Below are positions 30,540 to 41,500 of a stretch of 64,000 bases of DNA, one piece after another. The notes under the pieces were generated by a model that did no database searches, was not told the origin of the DNA, and saw only the letters and a list, made by a program, of their open reading frames with translations. The stretch is from NCBI GenBank assembly GCA_011947345.1, contig JAAVTG010000043.1:1178001-1242000 (forward strand). Reading direction: 5' to 3'. The first letter of the stretch is position 1, and each line of letters opens with the position of its first letter. The DNA comes from Phytophthora quininea (Eukaryota; Oomycota; Peronosporomycetes; Peronosporales; Peronosporaceae). The translations under genes were made by a program, and so were the position numbers.

Positions 30540-33500
30540 ATGGGCATAAGGTAGACATAGACGGTTGGTGTCGTAGTGGTAGTAGTTGGCAAAGATGGGG
30601 GGAGAGATGGGGGTATGGACGGGGCGAGAGCATGAAACCGAGTCGGACACAGTCGAAATGCCGTTGCGCGCCGTGTTGGAGTGGTTTTGAAGTGGGTAAG
30701 GAGTCAGGTGGACATAGACGGTTGGGGAGGTGGTGGTAGTGATGGGCAAAGATGGGGCGGAGGGAGAGATGTGTGTATGGACGGGGCGAGAGCATGAAAC
30801 CGAGTCGGAAACAGTCGAAATGCAGTTGCGCGCTGTTTTGGGTGGTTTTGAAGTGGGTATGGGAGTCAGGTGGACATAGACGGTTGGGGCAGTGGTGGCA
30901 GTAGTTGGTAAAGATGGGGCGGAGGGAGAGATGGGTGTATGGACAGGGCGAGAGCATGAAACCAGCATGAAAACGAGTCGGAAACAGTAGAAATGCTGTT
31001 GCGCGCCGTTTTGGAGTGGTTTTGAAGTGAGTCTGGGAGTCGGGTGGACATCGACGGTTGGGGCGGTGGTGGTAGTGGTTGGCAAAGACGGGCGGAGGGA
31101 GAGAGGGGGTATGGACGGGGCGAGAGCATGAAACCGAGTCGGAAACAGTCGAAATGCCGTTGCGCGCTGTTTTGGAGTGGTTTTGAAGTGGGTATGGGAG
31201 TCGGGTGGACATAGACGGTTGGGGCGGTGGTGGCAGTAGTTGGTAAAGATGGGGCGGAGGGAGAGATGGGTGTATGGACGGGCGAGAGCATGAAACCAGC
31301 ATGAAAACGAGTCGGAAACAGTAGAAATGCTGTTGCGCGCGTTTTGGAGTGGTTTTGAAGTGAGTCTGGGAGTCAGGTGGACATCGACGGTTGGGGCGGT
31401 GGTGGTAGTGGTTGGCAAAGACGGGGCGGAGGGAGAGAGGGGGTATGGACAGGGCGAGAGCATGAAACCGAGTCGGAAACAGTCGAAATGCCGTTGCGCG
31501 CTGTTTTGGAGTGGTTTTGAAGTGGGTATGGGAGTCGGGTGGACATAGACGGTTGGGGCGGTGGTGGCAGTAGTTGGTAAAGATGGGGCGGAGGGAGATG
31601 GGTGTATGGACGGGGCGAGAGCATGAAACCAGCATGAAAACGAGTCGGAAACAGTAGAAATGCTGTTGCGCGCCGTTTTGGAGTGGTTTTGAAGTGAGTC
31701 TGGGAGTCAGGTGGACATCGACGGTTGGGGCGGTGGTGGTAGTGGTTGGCAAAGACGGGGCGGAGGGAGAGAGGGGGTATGGACAGGGCGAGAGCATGAA
31801 ACCGAGTCGGAAACAGTCGAAATGCCGTTGCGCGCTGTTTTGGAGTGGTTTTGAAGTGGGTATGGGAGTCGGGTGGACATAGACGGTTGGGGCGGTGGTG
31901 GCAGTAGTTGGTAAAGATGGGGCGGAGGGAGAGATGGGTGTATGGACAGGGCGAGAGCATGAAACCAGCATGAAAACGAGTCGGAAACAGTAGAAATGCT
32001 GTTGCGCGCCGTTTTGGAGTGGTTTTGAAGTGAGTCTGGGAGTCAGGTGGACATCGACGGTTGGGGCGGTGGTGGTAGTGGTTGGCAAAGACGGGGCGGA
32101 GGGAGAGAGGGGGTATGGACAGGGCGAGAGCATGAAACCGAGTCGGAAACAGTCGAAATGCCGTTGCGCGCTGTTTTGGGTGGTTTTGAAGTGGGTATGG
32201 GAGTCGGTGGACATAGACGGTTGGGGCGGTGGCAGTAGTTGGTAAAGATGGGGCGGAGGAGAGGTGGGGGTATGGACGGGGCGAGAGCATGAAACCAGCA
32301 TGAAACCGAGTCGGAAACAGTAGAAATGCTGTTGCGCGCCGTTTTGGAGTGGTTTTGAAGTGAGTCTGGGAGTCGGGTGGACATCGACGGTTGGGGCGGT
32401 GGTGGTAGTGGTTGGCAAAGACGGGGCGGAGGGAGAGAGGGGTATGGACAGGGCGAGAGCATGAAACCGAGTCGGAAACAGTCGAAATGCCGTTGCGCGC
32501 TGTTTTGGAGTGGTTTTGAAGTGGGTATGGGAGTCGGGTGGACATAGACGGTTGGGGCGGTGGTGGCAGTAGTTGGTAAAGATGGGGCGGAGGAGAGATG
32601 GGTGTATGGACAGGGCGAGAGCATGAAACCAGCATGAAACCGAGTCGGAAACAGTAGAAATGCAGTTGCACGCCGTGTTGGAGTGGTATCGAAGTGAGTC
32701 TGGGAGTCGGGTGGACATAGACGGTTGGGGAGGTGGTGGTAGTGATGGGCAAAGATGGGGCGGAGGGAGAGGTGGGGGTATGGACGGGGCGAGAGCATGA
32801 AACCAGCATGAAACCGAGTCGGAAAGAGTAGAAATGCTGTTGCGCGCCGTTTTGGAGTGGTTTTGAAGTGAGTCTGGGAGTCGGGTGGACATCGACGGTT
32901 GGGGCGGTGGTGGTAGTGGTTGGCAAAGACGGGGCGGAGGGAGAGAGGGGTATGGACGGGCGAGAGCATGAAACCAGCATGAAACCGAGTCGGAAAGAGT
33001 AGAAATGCAGTTGCACGCCGTTTTGGAGTGGTTTTGAAGTGAGTCTGGGAGTCGGGTGGACATCGACGGTTGGGGCGGTGGTGGTAGTGATGGGCAAAGA
33101 TGGGGCGGAGGGAGAGGTGGGTGTATGGACGGGGCGAGAGCATGAAACCAGCATGAAACCGAGTCGGAAAGAGTAGAAATGCAGTTGCGCGCCGTTTTGG
33201 AGTGGTTTTGAAGTGAGTCTGGGAGTCGGGTGGACATCGACGGTTGGGGCGGTGGTGGTAGTGGTTGGCAAAGATGGGGCGGAGGGAGAGGTGGGGGTAT
33301 GGACGGGCGAGAGCATGAAACCGAGTCGGAAACAGTCGAAATGCCGTTGCGCGCTGTTTTGGGTGGTTTTGAAGTGGGTATGGGAGTCGGGTGGACATCG
33401 ACGGTTGGGGCGGTGGTGGTAGTGGTTGGCAAAGACGGGGCGGAGGGAGAGAGGGGGTATGGACAGGGCGAGAGCATGAAACCGAGTCGGAAACAGTCGA

Positions 33501-34872
33501 AATGCCGTTGCGCGCTGTTTTGGAGTGGTTTTGAAGTGGGTATGGGAGTCGGGTGGACATAGACGGTTGGGGCGGTGGTGGCAGTAGTTGGTAAAGATGG
33601 GGCGGAGGGAGAGATGGGTGTATGGACGGGCGAGAGCATGAAACCAGCATGAAAACGAGTCGGAAACAGTAGAAATGCTGTTGCGCGCCGTTTTGGAGTG
33701 GTTTTGAAGTGAGTCTGGGAGTCGGGTGGACATCGACGGTTGGGGCGGTGGTGGTAGTGGTTGGCAAAGACGGGGCGGAGGGAGAGAGGGGGTATGGACG
33801 GGGCGAGAGCATGAAACCGAGTCGGAAACAGTCGAAATGCCGTTGCGCGCTGTTTTGGAGTGGTTTTGAAGTGGGTATGGGAGTCGGGTGGACATAGACG
33901 GTTGGGGCGGTGGTGGCAGTAGTTGGTAAAGATGGGGCGGAGGGAGAGATGGGTGTATGGACGGGGCGAGAGCATGAAACCAGCATGAAACCGAGTCGGA
34001 AACAGTAGAAATGCAGTTGCACGCCGTGTTGGAGTGGTATCGAAGTGAGTCTGGGAGTCGGGTGGACATAGACGGTTGGGGAGGTGGTGGTAGTGATGGG
34101 CAAAGATGGGGCGGAGGGAGAGGTGGGGGTATGGACGGGGCGAGAGCATGAAACCAGCATGAAACCGAGTCGGAAAGAGTAGAAATGCTGTTGCGCGCCG
34201 TTTTGGAGTGGTTTTGAAGTGAGTCTGGGAGTCAGGTGGACATCGACGGTTGGGGCGGTGGTTGTGGTTGGCAAAGACGGGGCGGAGGGAGAGAGGGGGT
34301 ATGGACAGGGCGAGAGCATGAAACCAGCATGAAACCGAGTCGGAAAGAGTAAAATGCAGTTGCACGCCGTTTTGGAGTGGTTTTGAAGTGAGTCTGGGAG
34401 TCGGGTGGACATCGACGGTTGGGGCGGTGGTGGTAGTGATGGGCAAAGATGGGGCGGAGGGAGAGGTGGGTGTATGGACGGGCGAGAGCATGAAACCAGC
34501 ATGAAACCGAGTCGGAAAGAGTAGAAATGCAGTTGCGCGCCGTTTTGGAGTGGTTTTGAAGTGAGTCTGGGAGTCGGGTGGACATCGACGGTTGGGGCGG
34601 TGGTGGTAGTGGTTGGCAAAGATGGGGCGGAGGGAGAGGTGGGGGTATGGACGGGCGAGAGCATGAAACCAGCATGAAACCGAGTCGGAAACAGTAGAAA
34701 TGCTGTTGCGCGCCGTTTTGGAGTGGTTTTGAAGTGAGTCTGGGAGTCGGGTGGACATCGACGGTTGGGGCGGTGGTGGTAGTGGTTGGCAAAGACGGGG
34801 CGGAGGGAGAGAGGGGGTATGGACGGGGCGAGAGCATGAAACCGAGTCGGAAAGAGTCGAAATGCAGTTGCG
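30540..34872. repeat. Minisatellite A: about 26 units of ~160-175 bp in alternating types
   Basis: The landmark GAC(A/C)GGTTGG-type segment after GGTGGACAT recurs about every 166 bp from 30552 to 34755. Two main unit types alternate: one with GACATAGACGG, GGCAGTAGTTGG and an 11-bp CCAGCATGAAA insertion, one with GACATCGACGG and GGTAGTGGTTGG without it. This gives a dimeric higher-order period of about 333 bp. The plus strand is G-rich and C-poor. Antisense frames are open for up to 1,409 codons because the T-poor minus strand rarely forms stops. Confidence 0.92.
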
Positions 34873-35364
34873 CGCCGTGTTGGAGTTGTAGTGAAATGGT
34901 TGATGAAGGATAAAATGTGTGTGTATGTTTGTGTTGGTAAATGGAAAGTGAATATAGAGTTAGTTAGAGTTAGTTAGTTTGTTGAGAGAGTGGGAAATAT
35001 TTGAGATGGGAATGATATGAAGTAATGAAAAGGAATAGAAAAGTGTAGTAGAAAGGAGAAAAATGTAAAATGGTTGGATGAGGAAAGGGATAAAGTAAAT
35101 TTGTAAGATGTGAAATGAGTAAAGATATGTTGTGAAAAGTAAGGAGAAATATTTGAAAATAATGTGTTTGATAGAATGTGAGTATTTTAGAGTAAAAGAA
35201 TAAGTGTGGGTAAAGTAAGAGTGTGTATAGAGTGTGAATATTGTAGAGTGTAAGTATGTGTAGAGTGTGAGTATGAGTATGTGTAGAGTATGAGTGTGCA
35301 GAGTGTGAGTGTGTGTAGAGTGTGAGTGTGTGTAGGGTTTGAGTGTTGAAGTGTGTGAGTGTTG
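34873..35364. other. Cytosine-depleted GT/GA-rich tract
   Basis: Roughly 490 nt on the plus strand contain only a single C (in GTGCAGAG near 35300). The tract is made of GAGTGTGTGTAGAGTGTGAG-like words and leads directly into the telomere-type repeats. Confidence 0.9.
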
Positions 35365-35390
35365 TAGGGTTTAGGGTTTAGGGTTTAGGG
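35365..35390 (+). repeat. Interstitial telomeric tract (TTTAGGG)3 plus partial unit
   Basis: TAGGG followed by three TTTAGGG units, 26 nt in all, with four GGG runs that could form a G-quadruplex. TTTAGGG is the telomere unit used by oomycetes. The G-rich strand is the plus strand, so the tract points toward the right. Confidence 0.92.
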
Positions 35391-35548
35391 CCGACACCAG
35401 CAGTCGGACGTCCCCGTTTCCTTCGTTTCAATATCCATGGCCCCGGACGTCCCCGGACGTGCTTGATGTGGTGGTGGATGTTCGGACGTTCCGACATTTA
35501 GACGTTCCGTATTTCATCCGGGCCTTAACGTTCGCAAAGATCTTGCTA
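35391..35548. other. Short unique junction between telomeric tract and minisatellite B
   Basis: About 158 bp rich in CGGACGT words (CGGACGTCCCCG, CCGGACGTGC, CGGACGTTCCG). No gene. Confidence 0.4.
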
Positions 35549-38500
35549 ATAGTGCGGGGGATTGATTGTGGCCGTGTGTGCGCGAGTTTGCGTTGGTGTG
35601 GGCCGTCCATAATCCCCATGCTTGGTCGTTTTGAGTGGGCGGTCCCGTGTGTCCCGTGTGTCCCGTGTGTCCCGTGTCGGTCTGCGTGGTGGTAGTGCGG
35701 GGATTGATTGTGGCCGTGTGCGCGAGAGTTTGCGTTGGTGTGGGCCGTCCATAATCCCCATGCTTGGTCGTTTTGAGTGGGCGGTCCCGTGTGTCCCGTG
35801 TGTCCCGTGTGTCCCGTGTCGGTCTGCGTGGTGGTAGTGCGGGGGATTGATTGTGGCCGTGTGTGCGCGAGAGTTTGCGTTGGTGTGGGCCGTCCATAAT
35901 CCCCATGCTTGGTCGTTTTGAGTGGGCGGTCCCGTGTGTCCCGTGTGTCCCGTGTGTCCCGTGTCGGTCTGCGTGGTGGTAGTGCGGGGGATTGATTGTG
36001 GCCGTGTGTGCGCGAGAGTTTGCGTTGGTGTGGGCCGTCCATAATCCCCATGCTTGGTCGTTTTGAGTGGGCGGTCCCGTGTGTCCCGTGTGTCCCGTGT
36101 GTCCCGTGTGTCCCGTGTCGGTCTGCGTGGTGGTAGTGCGGGGGATTGATTGTGGCCGTGTGTGCGCGAGAGTTTGCGTTGGTGTGGGCCGTCCATAATC
36201 CCCATGCTTGGTCGTTTTGAGTGGGCGGTCCCGTGTGTCCCGTGTGTCCCGTGTGTCCCGTGTCGGTCTGCGTGGTGGTAGTGCGGGGGATTGATTGTGG
36301 CCGTGTGTGCGCGAGAGTTTGCGTTGGTGTGGGCCGTCCATAATCCCCATGCTTGGTCGTTTTGAGTGGGCGGTCCCGTGTGTCCCGTGTGTCCCGTGTG
36401 TCCCGTGTCGGTCTGCGTGGTGGTAGTGCGGGGGATTGATTGTGGCCGTGTGTGCGAGAGTTTGCGTTGGTGTGGGCCGTCCATAATCCCCATGCTTGGT
36501 CGTTTTGAGTGGGCGGTCCCGTGTGTCCGTGTGTCCCGTGTGTCCCGTGTGTCCCGTGTGTCCCGTGTCGGTCTGCGTGGTGGTAGTGCGGGGATTGATT
36601 GTGGCCGTGTGTGCGCGAGAGTTTGCGTTGGTGTGGGCCGTCCATAATCCCCATGCTTGGTCGTTTTGAGTGGGCGGTCCCGTGTGTCCCGTGTGTCCCG
36701 TGTGTCCCGTGTGTCCCGTGTCGGTCTGCGTGGTGGTAGTGCGGGGGATTGATTGTGGCCGTGTGTGCGCGAGAGTTTGCGTTGGTGTGGGCCGTCCATA
36801 ATCCCCATGCTTGGTCGTTTTGAGTGGGCGGTCCCGTGTGTCCCGTGTGTCCCGTGTGTCCCGTGTGTCCCGTGTCGGTCTGCGTGGTGGTAGTGCGGGG
36901 GATTGATTGTGGCCGTGTGTGCGCGAGAGTTTGCGTTGGTGTGGGCCGTCCATAATCCCCATGCTTGGTCGTTTTGAGTGGGCGGTCCCGTGTGTCCCGT
37001 GTGTCCCGTGTGTCCCGTGTGTCCCGTGTCGGTCTGCGTGGTGGTAGTGCGGGGGATTGATTGTGGCCGTGTGTGCGCGAGAGTTTGCGTTGGTGTGGGC
37101 CGTCCATAATCCCCATGCTTGGTCGTTTTGAGTGGGCGGTCCCGTGTGTCCCGTGTGTCCCGTGTGTCCCGTGTCGGTCTGCGTGGTGGTAGTGCGGGGG
37201 ATTGATTGTGGCCGTGTGTGCGCGAGAGTTTGCGTTGGTGTGGGCCGTCCATAATCCCCATGCTTGGTCGTTTTGAGTGGGCGGTCCCGTGTGTCCCGTG
37301 TGTCCCGTGTGTCCCGTGTGTCCCGTGTCGGTCTGCGTGGTGGTAGTGCGGGGGATTGATTGTGGCCGTGTGTGCGCGAGAGTTGCGTTGGTGTGGGCCG
37401 TCCATAATCCCCATGCTTGGTCGTTTTGAGTGGGCGGTCCCGTGTGTCCCGTGTGTCCCGTGTGTCCCGTGTGTCCCGTGTCGGTCTGCGTGGTGGTAGT
37501 GCGGGGGATTGATTGTGGCCGTGTGTGCGCGAGAGTTTGCGTTGGTGTGGGCCGTCCATAATCCCCATGCTTGGTCGTTTTGAGTGGGCGGTCCCGTGTG
37601 TCCCGTGTGTCCCGTGTGTCCCGTGTCGGTCTGCGTGGTGGTAGTGCGGGGGATTGATTGTGGCCGTGTGTGCGCGAGAGTTTGCGTTGGTGTGGGCCGT
37701 CCATAATCCCCATGCTTGGTCGTTTTGAGTGGGCGGTCCCGTGTGTCCCGTGTGTCCCGTGTGTCCCGTGTGTCCCGTGTCGGTCTGCGTGGTGGTAGTG
37801 CGGGGGATTGATTGTGGCCGTGTGTGCGAGAGTTTGCGTTGGTGTGGGCCGTCCATAATCCCCATGCTTGGTCGTTTTGAGTGGGCGGTCCCGTGTGTCC
37901 CGTGTGTCCCGTGTGTCCCGTGTCGGTCTGCGTGGTGGTAGTGCGGGGGATTGATTGTGGCCGTGTGTGCGCGAGAGTTTGCGTTGGTGTGGGCCGTCCA
38001 TAATCCCCATGCTTGGTCGTTTTGAGTGGGCGGTCCCGTGTGTCCCGTGTGTCCCGTGTGTCCCGTGTGTCCCGTGTCGGTCTGCGTGGTGGTAGTGCGG
38101 GGGATTGATTGTGGCCGTGTGTGCGCGAGTTTGCGTTGGTGTGGGCCGTCCATAATCCCCATGCTTGGTCGTTTTGAGTGGGCGGTCCCGTGTGTCCCGT
38201 GTGTCCCGTGTGTCCCGTGTGTCCCGTGTCGGTCTGCGTGGTGGTAGTGCGGGGGATTGATTGTGGCCGTGTGCGCGAGAGTTTGCGTTGGTGTGGGCCG
38301 TCCATAATCCCCATGCTTGGTCGTTTTGAGTGGGCGGTCCCGTGTGTCCCGTGTGTCCCGTGTGTCCCGTGTCGGTCTGCGTGGTGGTAGTGCGGGGGAT
38401 TGATTGTGGCCGTGTGTGCGCGAGAGTTTGCGTTGGTGTGGGCCGTCCATAATCCCCATGCTTGGTCGTTTTGAGTGGGCGGTCCCGTGTGTCCCGTGTG

Positions 38501-41500
38501 TCCCGTGTGTCCCGTGTCGGTCTGCGTGGTGGTAGTGCGGGGGATTGATTGTGGCCGTGTGTGCGCGAGAGTTTGCGTTGGTGTGGGCCGTCCATAATCC
38601 CCATGCTTGGTCGTTTTGAGTGGGCGGTCCCGTGTGTCCCGTGTGTCCCGTGTGTCCCGTGTCGGTCTGCGTGGTGGTAGTGCGGGGGATTGATTGTGGC
38701 CGTGTGTGCGCGAGAGTTTGCGTTGGTGTGGGCCGTCCATAATCCCCATGCTTGGTCGTTTTGAGTGGGCGGTCCCGTGTGTCCCGTGTGTCCCGTGTGT
38801 CCCGTGTCGGTCTGCGTGGTGGTAGTGCGGGGGATTGATTGTGGCCGTGTGTGCGCGAGAGTTTGCGTTGGTGTGGGCCGTCCATAATCCCCATGCTTGG
38901 TCGTTTTGAGTGGGCGGTCCCGTGTGTCCCGTGTGTCCCGTGTGTCCCGTGTGTCCCGTGTCGGTCTGCGTGGTGGTAGTGCGGGGGATTGATTGTGGCC
39001 GTGTGTGCGCGAGAGTTTGCGTTGGTGTGGGCCGTCCATAATCCCCATGCTTGGTCGTTTTGAGTGGGCGGTCCCGTGTGTCCCGTGTGTCCCGTGTGTC
39101 CCGTGTGTCCCGTGTCGGTCTGCGTGGTGGTAGTGCGGGGGATTGATTGTGGCCGTGTGTGCGCGAGAGTTTGCGTTGGTGTGGGCCGTCCATAATCCCC
39201 ATGCTTGGTCGTTTTGAGTGGGCGGTCCCGTGTGTCCCGTGTGTCCCGTGTGTCCCGTGTGTCCCGTGTCGTGTCGGTCGTGGTGGTAGTGCGGGGGATT
39301 GATTGTGGCCGTGTGTGCGCGAGAGTTTGCGTTGGTGTGGGCCGTCCATAATCCCCATGCTTGGTCGTTTTGAGTGGGCGGTCCCGTGTGTCCCGTGTGT
39401 CCCGTGTGTCCCGTGTGTCCCGTGTGTCCCGTGTCGGTCTGCGTGGTGGTAGTGCGGGGGATTGATTGTGGCCGTGTGTGCGCGAGAGTTTGCGTTGGTG
39501 TGGGCCGTCCATAATCCCCATGCTTGGTCGTTTTGAGTGGGCGGTCCCGTGTGTCCCGTGTGTCCCGTGTGTCCCGTGTGTCCCGTGTCGGTCTGCGTGG
39601 TGGTAGTGCGGGGGATTGATTGTGGCCGTGTGTGCGCGAGAGTTTGCGTTGGTGTGGGCCGTCCATAATCCCCATGCTTGGTCGTTTTGAGTGGGCGGTC
39701 CCGTGTGTCCCGTGTGTCCCGTGTGTCCCGTGTGTCCCGTGTCGGTCTGCGTGGTGGTAGTGCGGGGGATTGATTGTGGCCGTGTGTGCGCGAGAGTTTG
39801 CGTTGGTGTGGGCCGTCCATAATCCCCATGCTTGGTCGTTTTGAGTGGGCGGTCCCGTGTGTCCCGTGTGTCCCGTGTGTCCCGTGTGTCCCGTGTCGGT
39901 CTGCGTGGTGGTAGTGCGGGGGATTGATTGTGGCCGTGTGTGCGCGAGAGTTTGCGTTGGTGTGGGCCGTCCATAATCCCCATGCTTGGTCGTTTTGAGT
40001 GGGCGGTCCCGTGTGTCCCGTGTGTCCCGTGTGTCCCGTGTGTCCCGTGTCGGTCTGCGTGGTGGTAGTGCGGGGGATTGATTGTGGCCGTGTGTGCGCG
40101 AGAGTTTGCGTTGGTGTGGGCCGTCCATAATCCCCATGCTTGGTCGTTTTGAGTGGGCGGTCCCGTGTGTCCCGTGTGTCCCGTGTGTCCCGTGTCGGTC
40201 TGCGTGGTGGTAGTGCGGGGGATTGATTGTGGCCGTGTGTGCGCGAGAGTTTGCGTTGGTGTGGGCCGTCCATAATCCCCATGCTTGGTCGTTTTGAGTG
40301 GGCGGTCCCGTGTGTCCCGTGTGTCCCGTGTGTCCCGTGTGTCCCGTGTCGGTCTGCGTGGTGGTAGTGCGGGGGATTGATTGTGGCCGTGTGTGCGCGA
40401 GAGTTTGCGTTGGTGTGGGCCGTCCATAATCCCCATGCTTGGTCGTTTTGAGTGGGCGGTCCCGTGTGTCCCGTGTGTCCCGTGTGTCCCGTGTGTCCCG
40501 TGTCGGTCTGCGTGGTGGTAGTGCGGGGGATTGATTGTGGCCGTGTGTGCGCGAGAGTTTGCGTTGGTGTGGGCCGTCCATAATCCCCATGCTTGGTCGT
40601 TTTGAGTGGGCGGTCCCGTGTGTCCCGTGTGTCCCGTGTCGGTCTGCGTGGTGGTAGTGCGGGGGATTGATTGTGGCCGTGTGTGCGCGAGAGTTTGCGT
40701 TGGTGTGGGCCGTCCATAATCCCCATGCTTGGTCGTTTTGAGTGGGCGGTCCCGTGTGTCCCGTGTGTCCCGTGTGTCCCGTGTCGGTCTGCGTGGTGGT
40801 AGTGCGGGGGATTGATTGTGGCCGTGTGTGCGCGAGAGTTTGCGTTGGTGTGGGCCGTCCATAATCCCCATGCTTGGTCGTTTTGAGTGGGCGGTCCCGT
40901 GTGTCCCGTGTGTCCCGTGTGTCCCGTGTCGGTCTGCGTGGTGGTAGTGCGGGGGATTGATTGTGGCCGTGTGTGCGCGAGAGTTTGCGTTGGTGTGGGC
41001 CGTCCATAATCCCCATGCTTGGTCGTTTTGAGTGGGCGGTCCCGTGTGTCCCGTGTGTCCCGTGTGTCCCGTGTGTCCCGTGTCGGTCTGCGTGGTGGTA
41101 GTGCGGGGGATTGATTGTGGCCGTGTGTGCGCGAGAGTTTGCGTTGGTGTGGGCCGTCCATAATCCCCATGCTTGGTCGTTTTGAGTGGGCGGTCCCGTG
41201 TGTCCCGTGTGTCCCGTGTGTCCCGTGTGTCCCGTGTCGGTCTGCGTGGTGGTAGTGCGGGGGATTGATTGTGGCCGTGTGTGCGCGAGAGTTTGCGTTG
41301 GTGTGGGCCGTCCATAATCCCCATGCTTGGTCGTTTTGAGTGGGCGGTCCCGTGTGTCCCGTGTGTCCCGTGTGTCCCGTGTCGGTCTGCGTGGTGGTAG
41401 TGCGGGGGATTGATTGTGGCCGTGTGTGCGCGAGAGTTTGCGTTGGTGTGGGCCGTCCATAATCCCCATGCTTGGTCGTTTTGAGTGGGCGGTCCCGTGT

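Noticed and set aside
30519..34837. Minus-strand open frames up to 1,409 codons in minisatellite A
   Set aside because: Same reason: stop-free repeat units in several frames, low-complexity Pro/Ser/His composition.
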